Source of the DNA: JAJXWB01 sp964634325
GTDB lineage: Bacteria; Pseudomonadota; Alphaproteobacteria; Rhizobiales; Beijerinckiaceae
Direction of reading: 5' to 3'
DNA length: 64,000 bases
Assembly (NCBI GenBank): GCA_964634325.1
Contig: CAZWJF010000006.1
Location: 138,336 to 202,335 of the forward strand
The notes beneath the pieces are model-generated. The model saw only the letters and a list, made by a program, of their open reading frames with translations, was not told where the DNA came from and ran no database searches. Made by a program: the position numbers and the translations under genes. This document shows, one piece after another, positions 16,546 to 25,235 of this stretch (positions are counted from its first letter, which is position 1; the number at the start of each line of letters is the position of its first letter).

Positions 16546-16773
16546 ATGACGCCACCGACACGACGATTCCTGCAGGGTGGATCGGCCAAGCCCCCGAGTG
16601 CGCCAGCGCGCGTTTTCGCGACCGTTCGCGAAATGACGGCGGCGCTGTTGAGGCGGCGGGGCGTTGCTGGCGCGCGCATTGCCGCAAAGGCGACCGCGCA
16701 CGAGGACCGTCTCTTGCCGTCAGCCGGCAGAAATTGCCGGCGATGCGAGAAGTGCGAATGCGCTTCGGCTTAA
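16546..16773 (+). CDS. possible small Cys-rich protein downstream of a Mo box
   Basis: A 75-codon ORF starting 15 bp after the Mo-box dyad and ending 22 bp before modD. Its C-terminus, NCRRCEKCECASA, holds four closely spaced cysteines. There is no convincing ribosome-binding site, and the rest of the sequence is basic and low in complexity. It may be a real small gene, a leader, or chance. I do not recognise a family. Confidence 0.25.
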   Translation: MTPPTRRFLQGGSAKPPSAPARVFATVREMTAALLRRRGVAGARIAAKATAHEDRLLPSAGRNCRRCEKCECASA

Positions 16774-16795
16774 GACGGCGCTTCGAGGAACGGAC

Positions 16796-17656
16796 ATGAC
16801 GACATTTATGTTGGCGGCGACGCGCGCCGAACTCGAAACGCTACTGCGGGACGACGCGCCCTACGGCGATTTGACCACGTCGTCTCTCGGCCTCGACGAC
16901 GCGCCTGCTGCGATGACTTTCTCGGCGCGTCACGACATGGTCGTGGCGCTTGTCGAGGACGCGGCCGCGATCATCGAGATTGCCGGCGGCGCGGTGGAAC
17001 TGCTCGCGCGATCCGGCGACGCGTTGTCGGCGGGCGCTCCGATCCTGTCGGCGCGCGGACCTGCGGCCTCTCTCTTGCGAGGGTGGAAGGTCGCGCAGAC
17101 CTTGATCGAAATCTGGCCGGGCGTTGCGACCTCGGCCCGTGATATCGTCGCCGCCGCGCGGGCCGCGGCGCCGGACGTCGCCGTCGCTTGCACGCGCAAG
17201 CATACGCCCGGCGTGAAGCGTTTCGCTGTCGCTGCGGTGAACGCAGGCGGCGCCACGATGCATCGACTGGGCCTGTCCGAGACGATCCTCGTCTTTCCCG
17301 AACATCTGACGCTTGCGGACACAGTCGAACTACCTGCGATTGCAATGCGGCTGCGCAGGATGGCGCCGGAAAAGAAACTCGTGATCGAGGTGAAGACTGT
17401 CGAATACGGCGTCGCAGCCGCGGATGCCGGCTTTGATGTGATCCAGGCGGAAAAATTCGCGCCGGGCGACGTGAGAATGTTGCTGAACCAGTTGGCGAGG
17501 CGATCGTCCCGGCCGATCATCGCAGCGGCGGGCGGGATCAATCCGGGAAATGCGGCGGACTACGCGAGCGCAGGCGCCGATATTCTCGTAACGTCAGCGC
17601 CCTACGCTGCGGCGCCACGGGATGTGCAGGTGCGTATTGCCCGAGCCGGAGCATAG
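16796..17656 (+). CDS. modD: ModD, molybdenum utilisation protein (NadC-like)
   Basis: A 286-residue homologue of quinolinate phosphoribosyltransferase of the ModD subgroup, which is linked to molybdate transport operons; its true reaction is not settled. Visible are the N-terminal DDAPYGDLTTSSLGL, ACTRKHTPGVKRFAV in place of the NadC TRKT segment, HRLGLSETILVF, and the barrel end AAAGGINPGNAADYASAGADILVTSAPY. I chose the ATG at 16796 with GAGGAAC upstream. It closes the molybdenum module. No modABC genes are present in the window. Confidence 0.85.
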   Translation: MTTFMLAATRAELETLLRDDAPYGDLTTSSLGLDDAPAAMTFSARHDMVVALVEDAAAIIEIAGGAVELLARSGDALSAGAPILSARGPAASLLRGWKVAQTLIEIWPGVATSARDIVAAARAAAPDVAVACTRKHTPGVKRFAVAAVNAGGATMHRLGLSETILVFPEHLTLADTVELPAIAMRLRRMAPEKKLVIEVKTVEYGVAAADAGFDVIQAEKFAPGDVRMLLNQLARRSSRPIIAAAGGINPGNAADYASAGADILVTSAPYAAAPRDVQVRIARAGA

Positions 17657-17666
17657 ACCAAGGCCG

Positions 17667-17687
17667 CGCTCGCGTCGGCTGCGAGCG
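17667..17687. terminator. weak hairpin after modD
   Basis: CGCTCGC at 17667-17673 pairs with GCGAGCG at 17681-17687. It lies 10 bp after the modD stop, between convergent genes. There is no T tract, so it is only a candidate terminator. Confidence 0.3.
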
Positions 17688-17836
17688 ACGTCGGGCGGTG
17701 GTGTTCATTTCCCGCGGAAGCTTTCCGGTTCGAGAGTTCTCCGGCGGAGACCGCTTTCAGGCGACGGCGGAGAAGTTCGGTCGCTTCAGCGCTTCAAGAC
17801 GTCCAACGCAGAATTCCCGATGCGCCGTCAGGACTC

Positions 17837-18220
17837 TCAAGCAGAGTCGATAACGCTGACGTGCGCTGCGACGATGCGCCATCCCTCAGGCATACGCACC
17901 CAGGTTTGCATTTGACGACCGATCCGTCCTGGCGCGGACACGCGCGTGAACAGCGTCGAGGCGGTCGCCATGTCCCGACCGAACGTGCTGATGACCGTGC
18001 GCGCCAGATCGCGGGCGAGTCCCGCAGGCGAGCGCGCCGCGCGAAAGGCTGCGATCTCGGCGAAGCCGTAGAGGTTCTCGCCGCCGCCAAAACGGATAGC
18101 CCGATGGTCGCGCCAGAAGAATCCGTCGAGCGCCTCGACGTCGTTCGTCACAAGCGCTTTTTCATAACGGGCGAATTCCGCCTGCACCTCGGCTACGATA
18201 TGCGGATCGTCGATAATCAA
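17837..18220 (-). CDS. atzH: AtzH/HpxZ-like (DUF3225) protein, probable 1,3-dicarboxyurea deamidase
   Basis: A 127-residue SnoaL/NTF2-like protein of the DUF3225 family (AtzH, HpxZ), with the conserved YEKALVTNDVEALDGFFW and FGGGENLYGFAEIAAFR segments and TWVRMPEGWRIVAAHVS at the end. AtzH is reported to convert 1,3-dicarboxyurea to allophanate beside AtzE. The start is TTG, supported by a strong AGGAGG six bases upstream that overlaps the amidase stop region. It is the last gene of a minus-strand operon with atzE, atzG and atzF. HpxZ (oxalurate catabolism) is the alternative reading. Confidence 0.85.
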   Translation of the reverse strand: MIIDDPHIVAEVQAEFARYEKALVTNDVEALDGFFWRDHRAIRFGGGENLYGFAEIAAFRAARSPAGLARDLARTVISTFGRDMATASTLFTRVSAPGRIGRQMQTWVRMPEGWRIVAAHVSVIDSA

Positions 18221-18232
18221 GCGCGCCTCCTG

Positions 18233-19627
18233 TCAATCCGCGATCGGCGCGACGCAGACGCCTGAAGCCTGCAGCGCGTGAGCTGCGCGCAATGCGAGGT
18301 CTTCACGCCACGGCGGCGCGATGATCTGTACGCCGATCGGCAGACGCTCTCCCGGCGTCCAGACGGGTGCGGCCGCGACAGGCAAGCCGATGAATGAAAT
18401 CGGCTGGGTGTAGACGCCGATGTTTGGCCGAACCGGCATTTCGACGCCATCCAGTACGAATGTGGCTTGTCCGCTTCGCGGGGCGCGACAGGGCGTCGAC
18501 GGCGCAACGATGAGATCGACCTCTTCGAACAGCCGCAGCACGAGGTCGCGATATCGCCGACGAAATTTCTGCGCGCGCACGATCCAGTGCGCCGGCAGCA
18601 TTGCGCCGGCGACAAGGCGGTCGCGCACCGCGGGATCAAAATCCGACGCGCGGCGGCGCAGGCGATCGAAATGCAGGTCGGCGCCTTCCGCCATCGTAAT
18701 CAAAAAGGCGGCCGCGCGCGCGCGATGCGCCTCCGGTATTTCGACCTCGCGCGTTGCGCCAAGCGCGCGGCAAACCGTATCGACCGCCGCAAAGGCCGCA
18801 GGATCGCCGCTGCGTGCGAAATATCCGCCGGCGCGCGCGATACGCAGGCCGCTCGCTCCATTCGTCAGACGCGCTATCGTCGGCTCGATCGGGCGATCAC
18901 ATTGGGCGGGATCATCGTTGTCGCGACCCTGCATCGCGTCATAGGCAAGCGCGAGATCGTCGACCAAGCGGGCGATCGGTCCGAGATGGTCGAGCGAGCC
19001 GACGAAGGGAAAGGAGCCCGCCCGCGTTAGCCGGCCGTACGTGGGCTTGAGGCCGAAGAGGCCGCAGAACGACGAAGGCACGCGGATCGAGCCGTTGGTG
19101 TCCGACCCCAGCGAGATGGCGGCCATGCCGGCGGCGACGGCCGCGCCGCTGCCCCCCGACGATCCGCCCGACATATGCGCGGGATCGTGAGGGTTCAGCG
19201 AGGCGCCCGCATGCACGTTCTCGCCGGTGAAGTCATAGGCGTATTCGCCCATGTTGACTGCGCCGAGCAGAATGGCGTCGGCGGCTTCCATCTTGCGCAC
19301 GAGACTCGCGTCGCGATCCGCAGCGGCGTTGTCGGCGTTGATCTTCGAGCCGGCGAGCGTCACGAGGCCTTCGACATCGAAGAGGTTCTTGACGCAATAG
19401 GTCGCGCCGGCGAGTGGGCCAACAGGTTCGCCACGCGCGATGCGGGCGTCGATGTCGGCGGCTTTCTTGCGGGCTCGCGCCGCAAGCACGCTCGTGTAAG
19501 CATTGAGCTTCGGATTCGTCGTTGCGATCCGCCCGAGCGTCGATTCGACAATCGCGCCGGCGGACAGGCTCCGCTTCGCCACCGCGGCGACGGCATCAGA
19601 AGCGGTGAGACGAAACGGCTCGCTCAT
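18233..19627 (-). CDS. atzE: AtzE-type amidase, probable 1-carboxybiuret hydrolase catalytic subunit
   Basis: A 464-residue amidase-signature enzyme. The Ser-cisSer-Lys triad is visible: Lys80 in YCVKNLFD, cis-Ser in MSGGSSGGSG (about Ser156) and nucleophile Ser180 in SDTNGSIR. The family also includes GatA. Its immediate neighbours, a 60-residue AtzG-like partner overlapping its start and an AtzH-like gene, point to the AtzEG complex that deaminates 1-carboxybiuret. The open frame continues upstream to 19792, but only the ATG at 19627, overlapping the atzG stop, fits the family. HpxY-like oxamate or other amidase activity cannot be excluded. Confidence 0.85.
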   Translation of the reverse strand: MSEPFRLTASDAVAAVAKRSLSAGAIVESTLGRIATTNPKLNAYTSVLAARARKKAADIDARIARGEPVGPLAGATYCVKNLFDVEGLVTLAGSKINADNAAADRDASLVRKMEAADAILLGAVNMGEYAYDFTGENVHAGASLNPHDPAHMSGGSSGGSGAAVAAGMAAISLGSDTNGSIRVPSSFCGLFGLKPTYGRLTRAGSFPFVGSLDHLGPIARLVDDLALAYDAMQGRDNDDPAQCDRPIEPTIARLTNGASGLRIARAGGYFARSGDPAAFAAVDTVCRALGATREVEIPEAHRARAAAFLITMAEGADLHFDRLRRRASDFDPAVRDRLVAGAMLPAHWIVRAQKFRRRYRDLVLRLFEEVDLIVAPSTPCRAPRSGQATFVLDGVEMPVRPNIGVYTQPISFIGLPVAAAPVWTPGERLPIGVQIIAPPWREDLALRAAHALQASGVCVAPIAD

Positions 19628-19806
19628 GCCGTAAAGACCGGCGCGAGTTCGGCGTGATCGTCGAGTGGATAGTCGAACACCAGCTTGGCCATGCGCTCGG
19701 CCGTTTCGAGGTTGGCGCGCGTCGACGCGCGCATCTCGTCTGTCAAAGCCAGATCGAGGAGCTTTGCGGTCTCGGCGATGTAGGCGTCCCAATCATCAGT
19801 CGTCAT
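19624..19806 (-). CDS. atzG: AtzG-like (DUF4089) small subunit of the amidase
   Basis: A 60-residue protein matching the GatC-like DUF4089/AtzG pattern: an N-terminal helix WDAYIAETAKLLDLALT, then TRANLETAERMAKLVFDYPLDDHAELAPVF. In Pseudomonas sp. ADP, AtzG is required for folding and activity of AtzE in a vestigial GatCA-like complex. Here its stop overlaps the atzE start by 4 bp, giving coupled translation and likely 1:1 assembly. It starts 10 bp after atzF ends. Confidence 0.85.
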   Translation of the reverse strand: MTTDDWDAYIAETAKLLDLALTDEMRASTRANLETAERMAKLVFDYPLDDHAELAPVFTA

Positions 19807-19816
19807 AGCGCCGCCC

Positions 19817-21607
19817 TCACGCCGCCTTGGCGGCCATGAAGGCGCGCCAGCCGCCATAGGCGGAAATGTCTTCGGCATCGGCGACCGCTGCCGCTTCCAC
19901 GAGAAAGCCCTTGGGCGTCGTGCCGTCAGCGAGCAATAGCGTGCCAATTCCGAGCGGCGCGGGGATACGGGAGACGAAGGCGCCGAACGCTTCGGTGCTG
20001 AGCGTCCAGACTTCGGCGGCGATCGCCGCGCCAGATCCTGGAGCGACGCGCAGCAGACCGGGCCGGAATGGCGGGCCGCCGGGCAACGCGAAGAAGCGAT
20101 AATCCGGCCTGGTTGCGACAGCGCGCGAGAAACGCGCGTCGAGCTCCATCAACTCGCGATTGAGCGGCAGCCCGGTCATATGCGCGCCGACGACGACAAG
20201 TTCGATCTCTTCGGTCGCCGCGCCGCGGACGAATTGCGCAGGCGGGAGAGCGGCGCGCGTGGCGCCGAGCGGAACGCGTGATGCGGCATGGAAGTCCGCG
20301 CCAATGCCGGCCAAAACATGATCCTCGCCCGCCGGTGCGATGAAGGTTACGCCCGCGGGAAAAGAGTCGGTGCGGAAGCGGCCGGGGACGGCGAGCGCGC
20401 AGAGGTCGAGCAGGTTGACGAAATTCGTGTAGGTTCCGAGTTCGGCATTGGGCCCGATTGGATCGGCCATGACCTCAGCGACGCTCCGCGATCGGGGATA
20501 AGTCGGCACGACGAGCGCATCGATATCCTTCCAGACCGCGGACGCTGCGCGGCGGAGCTCGGCGAGACGGTAGAGGCCGGCGAAGGCGTCGGCCGCCGAG
20601 AATTTCGTCGCGCCGTCGATGATTCCGCGCGTGACTGGCAAGAAGGATTGCGGCGAACGGGTGAGAAATTCGCGCACCGCCGCGTATCGCTCAGCGACCC
20701 ACGGGCCCTCGTAGAGCAGGCGCGCGGTCTCGAAGAAGGGGGCCAGCGATACTTCGACAATGCGCGCGCCGAGCGCCCGCAGGGTTTCGAGGTGCGAATC
20801 GAAAGCGGCTTCAGCGAGCTTGTCGCCTCCGAACTTTCGGCTCTGGGCGTCCGGCGCGCCAATGCGCAGTCCTTGCGCGGCGACGGAAGGCGCGCCCGGC
20901 TTGACGTCCCGCGAGTAGGCGTCGCTCGGATCGAAGCCCGCCATCGTCGAATAGATTTCCCAGGCGTCGGGCGTCGTCAGCGCGAAGACGGAGACGCAGT
21001 CGAGCGTGCGGCAGGCGGGCGTCACGCCATAGGTTGAAACGGCGCCGACCGTAGGTTTGAGGCCGACGATATTGTTGAGGCCCGCTGGCACGCGGCCGGA
21101 GCCCGCGGTGTCCGTGCCAAGCGCAAAGGACGCCAAGCCGCGCGCGACCGCCACTGCGGATCCCGAACTCGAGCCGCCCGGAACGATCGCGGGATCGAAA
21201 GAATTGCGCGGCGCTGGATAGGGCGTACGCAGGCCGACGAGGCCCGTGGCGAATTGATCGAGATTTGTCTTGCCGATCACGAGCGCGCCCGCCGCACGCA
21301 GACGCGCGACGGACGTGGCGTCCGACTGCGCGGGATAAGCGAAATCGGGACAGGCGGCGGTCGTCGGCAGGCCCGCAACGTCGATATTGTCCTTGACCGC
21401 GAAGGGAACGCCCCACAACGGCTTGTTCCGTGGACCCAGCGCATTGACCTCCACATGGAGGTCTGCGCGAGGTCGGAGGGCGATGAAAACGCCCGGATCT
21501 TGCGCCGCCTCGATGCGATCGTAGACGAGATCGATCAACGCGTGCGGATCGAGACCCCCGTCGAAAGCTGCGCGCAGAGAGGCGAGGTCGAGCGACAGAT
21601 CCTTCAT
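19817..21607 (-). CDS. atzF: allophanate hydrolase
   Basis: A 596-residue allophanate hydrolase with an amidase-signature N-domain and the extra C-terminal domain found in AtzF. The triad is in place: Lys72 in AVKDNIDV, cis-Ser146 in GGSSSGSA and Ser170 in TDTAGSGR, with spacing like AtzF. The C-domain (from about residue 455) contains VVGAHMTGLPLN and GIGTLLLADGTTPKGFLVE. It converts allophanate to ammonia and CO2. Start ATG at 21607 overlaps the preceding ABC ATPase stop by 4 bp. It is the terminal nitrogen-releasing step of this island. Confidence 0.92.
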   Translation of the reverse strand: MKDLSLDLASLRAAFDGGLDPHALIDLVYDRIEAAQDPGVFIALRPRADLHVEVNALGPRNKPLWGVPFAVKDNIDVAGLPTTAACPDFAYPAQSDATSVARLRAAGALVIGKTNLDQFATGLVGLRTPYPAPRNSFDPAIVPGGSSSGSAVAVARGLASFALGTDTAGSGRVPAGLNNIVGLKPTVGAVSTYGVTPACRTLDCVSVFALTTPDAWEIYSTMAGFDPSDAYSRDVKPGAPSVAAQGLRIGAPDAQSRKFGGDKLAEAAFDSHLETLRALGARIVEVSLAPFFETARLLYEGPWVAERYAAVREFLTRSPQSFLPVTRGIIDGATKFSAADAFAGLYRLAELRRAASAVWKDIDALVVPTYPRSRSVAEVMADPIGPNAELGTYTNFVNLLDLCALAVPGRFRTDSFPAGVTFIAPAGEDHVLAGIGADFHAASRVPLGATRAALPPAQFVRGAATEEIELVVVGAHMTGLPLNRELMELDARFSRAVATRPDYRFFALPGGPPFRPGLLRVAPGSGAAIAAEVWTLSTEAFGAFVSRIPAPLGIGTLLLADGTTPKGFLVEAAAVADAEDISAYGGWRAFMAAKAA

Positions 21608-23310
21608 GCGGCGTGATCCTGCGCGGGCGGATGCGGAATGGCGTCGAGCAGAGCGCGCGTATAGTCGCTTGCAGGGGCGCTCAGGACTTGTTCGGTCGGC
21701 CCTTGTTCGACGATCTGTCCGGCGCGCATGACGATCACGCGGTCGCACAGCAGGCGTACGACGTTCAGATCGTGGCTGACAAACAGATAGCTCATGCCCA
21801 GGCGCTGTTTGAGGTCGTGCAGCAGGTTGAGAACGACCGCCTGAACGGAGACGTCGAGCGCGGCCGTCGGCTCGTCGAGGACGACGAGATCGGGGTCGAG
21901 CGCTATCGCGCGCGCAATGCCGACGCGCGCTTTCTGCCCGCCTGACAATTGGTGCGGCAGGCGGTCGAGCAGATCGAGCGGCAGGCCGACGAGACGCGCC
22001 AACTCTTCACAACGCGCACGCAGGGCCGATGCGTTCATCGACGGGCCAAGCCGCAGGATCGGGTCGGCGATAGCGCGAGCGGCCGTATAGCGAGGGTTGA
22101 GGCTCTCGGTCGCGTCCTGAAACACCATCTGCAACTTTGCGCGCTTGGGATGGCGCGCGAAGTCGTGCGCCGGCGTCGAGCCGATATCCTCGCCCGCGAA
22201 GACGATGCTGCCGGAGGTCGGATCGATCAGCCGCATGAGCATCATCGATGTGGTTGACTTGCCGCAACCGGATTCCCCAACGAGCCCGACGCTCTCGCCG
22301 CGCCGAATCTGGAAATCGACGCCGCCGACCGCCTTGAATGGCTCTGGCTGAGGTGCGCTCTTGCCAACGAGCTTCAGTAGCGGATTGGTCTTGTCGAGTC
22401 TCGGATACTCCTTGGTCAGGCCTCCGATCGAAAGAATGACCTCGCCTTCGACCGACGTCGTCGGCGCTTGTATCTCGGGCCTGTCGTCGCTCTCCGGCAG
22501 CAGCGCGCGCAAAGTCGAGTCGAGCCGAGGCGTCGCGCGCATCAGGCGGCGCGTATAGGGATGCTGCGGGCGCGCGAAGATGTCGGCGGCCGGCGCCGTC
22601 TCGACCAGCTTGCCCTTTTCCATGACGGCGACACGATCGCAATAGGCGGCGGCGAGCCCGAGATCGTGAGTGATGAGGATGGTCGACATTTCGCGCTGGC
22701 GCGTCAGCTCCACGACGAGATCCATCACGGCCTTCTGCGTCGTTACGTCGAGGCCGGTCGTCGGCTCGTCGGCGATCAGCAATTGGGGCTGGCAGGCGAG
22801 CGCGAGCGCGATGACGACCCGCTGGCACATGCCGCCGGAGAGCTCGAATGGGTAGGCGTCATAACGCTCGGCCGCCCGCGCGATGCGCACTTCCTCGAGC
22901 GCCGCGATCGCCTTTTCTCTTGCATCGCGCGAAGTGGCGCGCGCATGGCGCTTCAACACGTCGGCGATCTGAACGCCGATCGATCGGATGGGATTGAGGG
23001 CGGCGCGCGGGTTCTGGAAGATCATCGACATTTCGCGACCACGCAGGTCGCGCATCTCGGCCTCGCTCAGCTCGGCGAGGCGCATTCCGGAATAGACGAT
23101 CGAGCCGTCTGCAATGCGACCGGCGCGGTCGAGAATGCGCAGGGTCGCATAGGACGTCACAGACTTGCCGGAGCCGGATTCGCCGACGAGGGCGAGGGTC
23201 TCTCCCTTGGCGACGGAAAAGGAGACATTGTCGACGGCGCGCACGACGCCGCGCCGGGTTGAGAACTCTATTGTGACGTCCCTGACGTCGAGCAGCGGCG
23301 GGTTGGGCAT
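21604..23310 (-). CDS. dipeptide/oligopeptide-type ABC transporter, fused double ATPase
   Basis: A 568-residue protein with two complete ABC modules in tandem (DppD-DppF fusion). Module 1 has GESGSGKS and LSGGMCQRVVIALAL with LLIADEPTTGLD. Module 2 has GESGCGKST, LSGGQKARVGIARAI and LVVLDEPTAALDVS. It powers the importer formed with the two permeases upstream. I chose the ATG at 23310 with AGGAG four bases upstream; an ATG at 23322 overlapping the permease stop is the alternative. Its linkage to atzF suggests uptake of a small urea- or peptide-like nitrogen compound. Confidence 0.93.
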   Translation of the reverse strand: MPNPPLLDVRDVTIEFSTRRGVVRAVDNVSFSVAKGETLALVGESGSGKSVTSYATLRILDRAGRIADGSIVYSGMRLAELSEAEMRDLRGREMSMIFQNPRAALNPIRSIGVQIADVLKRHARATSRDAREKAIAALEEVRIARAAERYDAYPFELSGGMCQRVVIALALACQPQLLIADEPTTGLDVTTQKAVMDLVVELTRQREMSTILITHDLGLAAAYCDRVAVMEKGKLVETAPAADIFARPQHPYTRRLMRATPRLDSTLRALLPESDDRPEIQAPTTSVEGEVILSIGGLTKEYPRLDKTNPLLKLVGKSAPQPEPFKAVGGVDFQIRRGESVGLVGESGCGKSTTSMMLMRLIDPTSGSIVFAGEDIGSTPAHDFARHPKRAKLQMVFQDATESLNPRYTAARAIADPILRLGPSMNASALRARCEELARLVGLPLDLLDRLPHQLSGGQKARVGIARAIALDPDLVVLDEPTAALDVSVQAVVLNLLHDLKQRLGMSYLFVSHDLNVVRLLCDRVIVMRAGQIVEQGPTEQVLSAPASDYTRALLDAIPHPPAQDHAA

Positions 23311-23318
23311 GGGGCTCC

Positions 23319-24203
23319 TCATGTGCGCCGCTGCGGGTCGACGATGTCGCGCAGACCGTCGCCGAGCAGGTTGAAGCAGAAGACCGCAAGCATCAGCGAC
23401 AGGCCGGGGAAGACGGCGATCCACCATTCGCCGGAGGCGATGAACGATGCGCCCTCGGCGACCATGATGCCCCATTCCGGCGTCGGCGGGCGCACGCCGA
23501 GGCCAATGAATGAAAGGCCCGCCGCATTCAGGATGGCGTAGCCCATCGTGAGCGACATCTGAACCATCATGAGCGGCAGGATGTTGGGCAGGATCTGCCC
23601 GAACAGGATTCGCCAGTCGGAATTGCCGGTGAGGCGCGCCGCCTGAACGAAGCCCGCCTCGCGCCGGATATTGGCTTCCGCGCGCGCGAGGCGCGCATAG
23701 AGCGGGAAATTGATGATGGCGGTGGCGATCACGATGTTCGTCACGGTATTTCCGAGGGCCGCGACGATGCCCATGGCGAGCACGAACAACGGGAAGGCCA
23801 TGATCGTGTCCGAGATGCGCCCGACGATGCGGTCAGTCCACCCGCCGAAATAGCCGGCGGCTATGCCGGCGATCCCGCCGAGCGCGAAGACCAGCGCGAC
23901 AGAGGCGATCGCGATGGTCATGTCGAGTCGCGTGGCCACTAGCACGCGGCTGAAGATATCGCGGCCGAGCTGATCCGTACCGAAGAGGTGGTGGAGGCTC
24001 GGTTTCTGCAAGGCGGCCGCGGTGTCGCTCGCGAAAGCGTCATGCGGCGCGATCCAGGGGCCGAAGATCGCGATCAGCGCCAGCAAGACGAAGAGTGCGA
24101 AGGACAAGCCCGTCACCGGATTGTCGGAGACGACGAAGGCGCCGTGGCGCAGCAGCGCCTTGAGGCCTGTGGCGTTGCGCGGAGCGTCGGGGGCGGCGGT
24201 CAT
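23319..24203 (-). CDS. ABC transporter permease, DppC type
   Basis: A 294-residue inner-membrane permease with the N-terminal OppC cytoplasmic segment, about six helices, HHLFGTDQLGRDIFSRV, the EAA loop EAGFVQAARLTGNSDWRILFGQILPN, and the end DGLRDIVDP. An alternative GTG start at 24221 would overlap the upstream permease stop; the ATG at 24203 already gives a full N-terminus. It pairs with the DppB-type permease. Confidence 0.92.
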   Translation of the reverse strand: MTAAPDAPRNATGLKALLRHGAFVVSDNPVTGLSFALFVLLALIAIFGPWIAPHDAFASDTAAALQKPSLHHLFGTDQLGRDIFSRVLVATRLDMTIAIASVALVFALGGIAGIAAGYFGGWTDRIVGRISDTIMAFPLFVLAMGIVAALGNTVTNIVIATAIINFPLYARLARAEANIRREAGFVQAARLTGNSDWRILFGQILPNILPLMMVQMSLTMGYAILNAAGLSFIGLGVRPPTPEWGIMVAEGASFIASGEWWIAVFPGLSLMLAVFCFNLLGDGLRDIVDPQRRT

Positions 24204-24217
24204 TGCGGCGGCGCGGC

Positions 24218-25231
24218 TCACGCTTCGATCCTCACGCGCGGATCGATCACGCCGTAGAGCAGATCGATACAGAGATTGAGCAGCACATACAGGATGGCCA
24301 TGGCGAGGACGAAGCCCTGCACTGGCGCGTAATCGGAAGCTATCAGCGCCTCGACCGCATAGGAGCCGATGCCGGGCCACGCGAAGACCTTTTCGACAAG
24401 CACGTTCGCGCCGAGCAGAAAGGAGAAGACCATACCGAGTGTGGTGACGATCGGCAGCAGCGCATTGCGAAGGGCGTAGCGCATGACGACGGTGGAGGGC
24501 TCGAGGCCGGCAGCGCGCGCCGTGCGAATGAACTCGGAGCCGAGAACGGCCAGCATCGAGGCGCGCGTGATGCGCGCGATTGGCGCGAGCGAGAAGACGG
24601 CGAGCGTGATTGCGGGCAGCGCGATCTGGGCGAGAGCAGCGCGAAACGTCTCGAAATCGCGCGCGAGCAGACTGTCGATGAGATAGAAGCCGGTCACCGA
24701 CGGCGGCGCCGAGGAAAAGACATCGAGGCGGCCAAGAGGCGCGGGCGCCCAGCCGAGCAGGAAATAGAAGGCGTAAACGAAGAGCAGGCCGGTGAAGAAG
24801 ACCGGCAGCGAGACGCCGGCGGTCGCGATGATCCGACAGAGATGATCGATCCATGAACCCTGGCGCAGCGCCGCGACAATGCCGAGCGGCAGGGCGATGG
24901 CGAGCGCCAGGATGAGGCCGGCAAGAGTCAATTCCGCGGACGCCGGCAGGCGCGAGGCGATTTCGCTGACGACGGGTTGCCCTGTGGTCAGCGACGTTCC
25001 GAGATGGCCGTGCGCGAGATCGACGATGTAGCTCCAGAACTGCACGGGCAGCGATTGATCGAGCCCGAGCTTGTGGCGGATTTCGGCGATGGCCGCCGGC
25101 GTCGCCGCCGGCCCGGCGAAATAGGAGGCGGTGTCGCCCGGCAGGACGCGCGTCAGCAGGAAGGTGACGATGACGACGCCGATCAGGCTCGGTATCGCTG
25201 CGGCGATGCGTCGGAGCGTGGTTTGCAGCAT
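24218..25231 (-). CDS. ABC transporter permease, DppB type
   Basis: A 337-residue permease with the typical start RRIAAAIPSLIGVVIVTFLLTRVLPGD and the EAA loop EFIRTARAAGLEPSTVVMRYALRNALLP, ending GVIDPRVR. It forms the translocation pore with the DppC-type protein. It lies only 4 bp after the binding-protein stop, so both are in one operon. Confidence 0.93.
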   Translation of the reverse strand: MLQTTLRRIAAAIPSLIGVVIVTFLLTRVLPGDTASYFAGPAATPAAIAEIRHKLGLDQSLPVQFWSYIVDLAHGHLGTSLTTGQPVVSEIASRLPASAELTLAGLILALAIALPLGIVAALRQGSWIDHLCRIIATAGVSLPVFFTGLLFVYAFYFLLGWAPAPLGRLDVFSSAPPSVTGFYLIDSLLARDFETFRAALAQIALPAITLAVFSLAPIARITRASMLAVLGSEFIRTARAAGLEPSTVVMRYALRNALLPIVTTLGMVFSFLLGANVLVEKVFAWPGIGSYAVEALIASDYAPVQGFVLAMAILYVLLNLCIDLLYGVIDPRVRIEA

Positions 25232-25235
25232 GGCG

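Larger units (their letters stand above)
16403..16795 (+). other. 393-bp gap between mop and modD with regulatory sites
   Basis: This stretch begins with a TTATATAG half-box just after the mop stop (16404-16411). It contains the full Mo-box-like dyad at 16511-16530 and a doubtful 75-codon ORF at 16546. The rest shows no recognisable gene. Confidence 0.55.

Noticed and set aside
16796..17656. Calling this gene nadC (quinolinate phosphoribosyltransferase)
   Set aside because: The ModD-type KHTPG replaces the NadC TRKT pattern, and nadA/nadB are absent while mop and a ModE-like gene are adjacent.
17837..19806. Reading the amidase group as the oxalurate (Hpx) pathway
   Set aside because: HpxZ/HpxY are homologous, but the adjacent allophanate hydrolase, the AtzG-type partner and the BiuH-type hydrolase fit the Atz/biuret route better. 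Not fully excluded.
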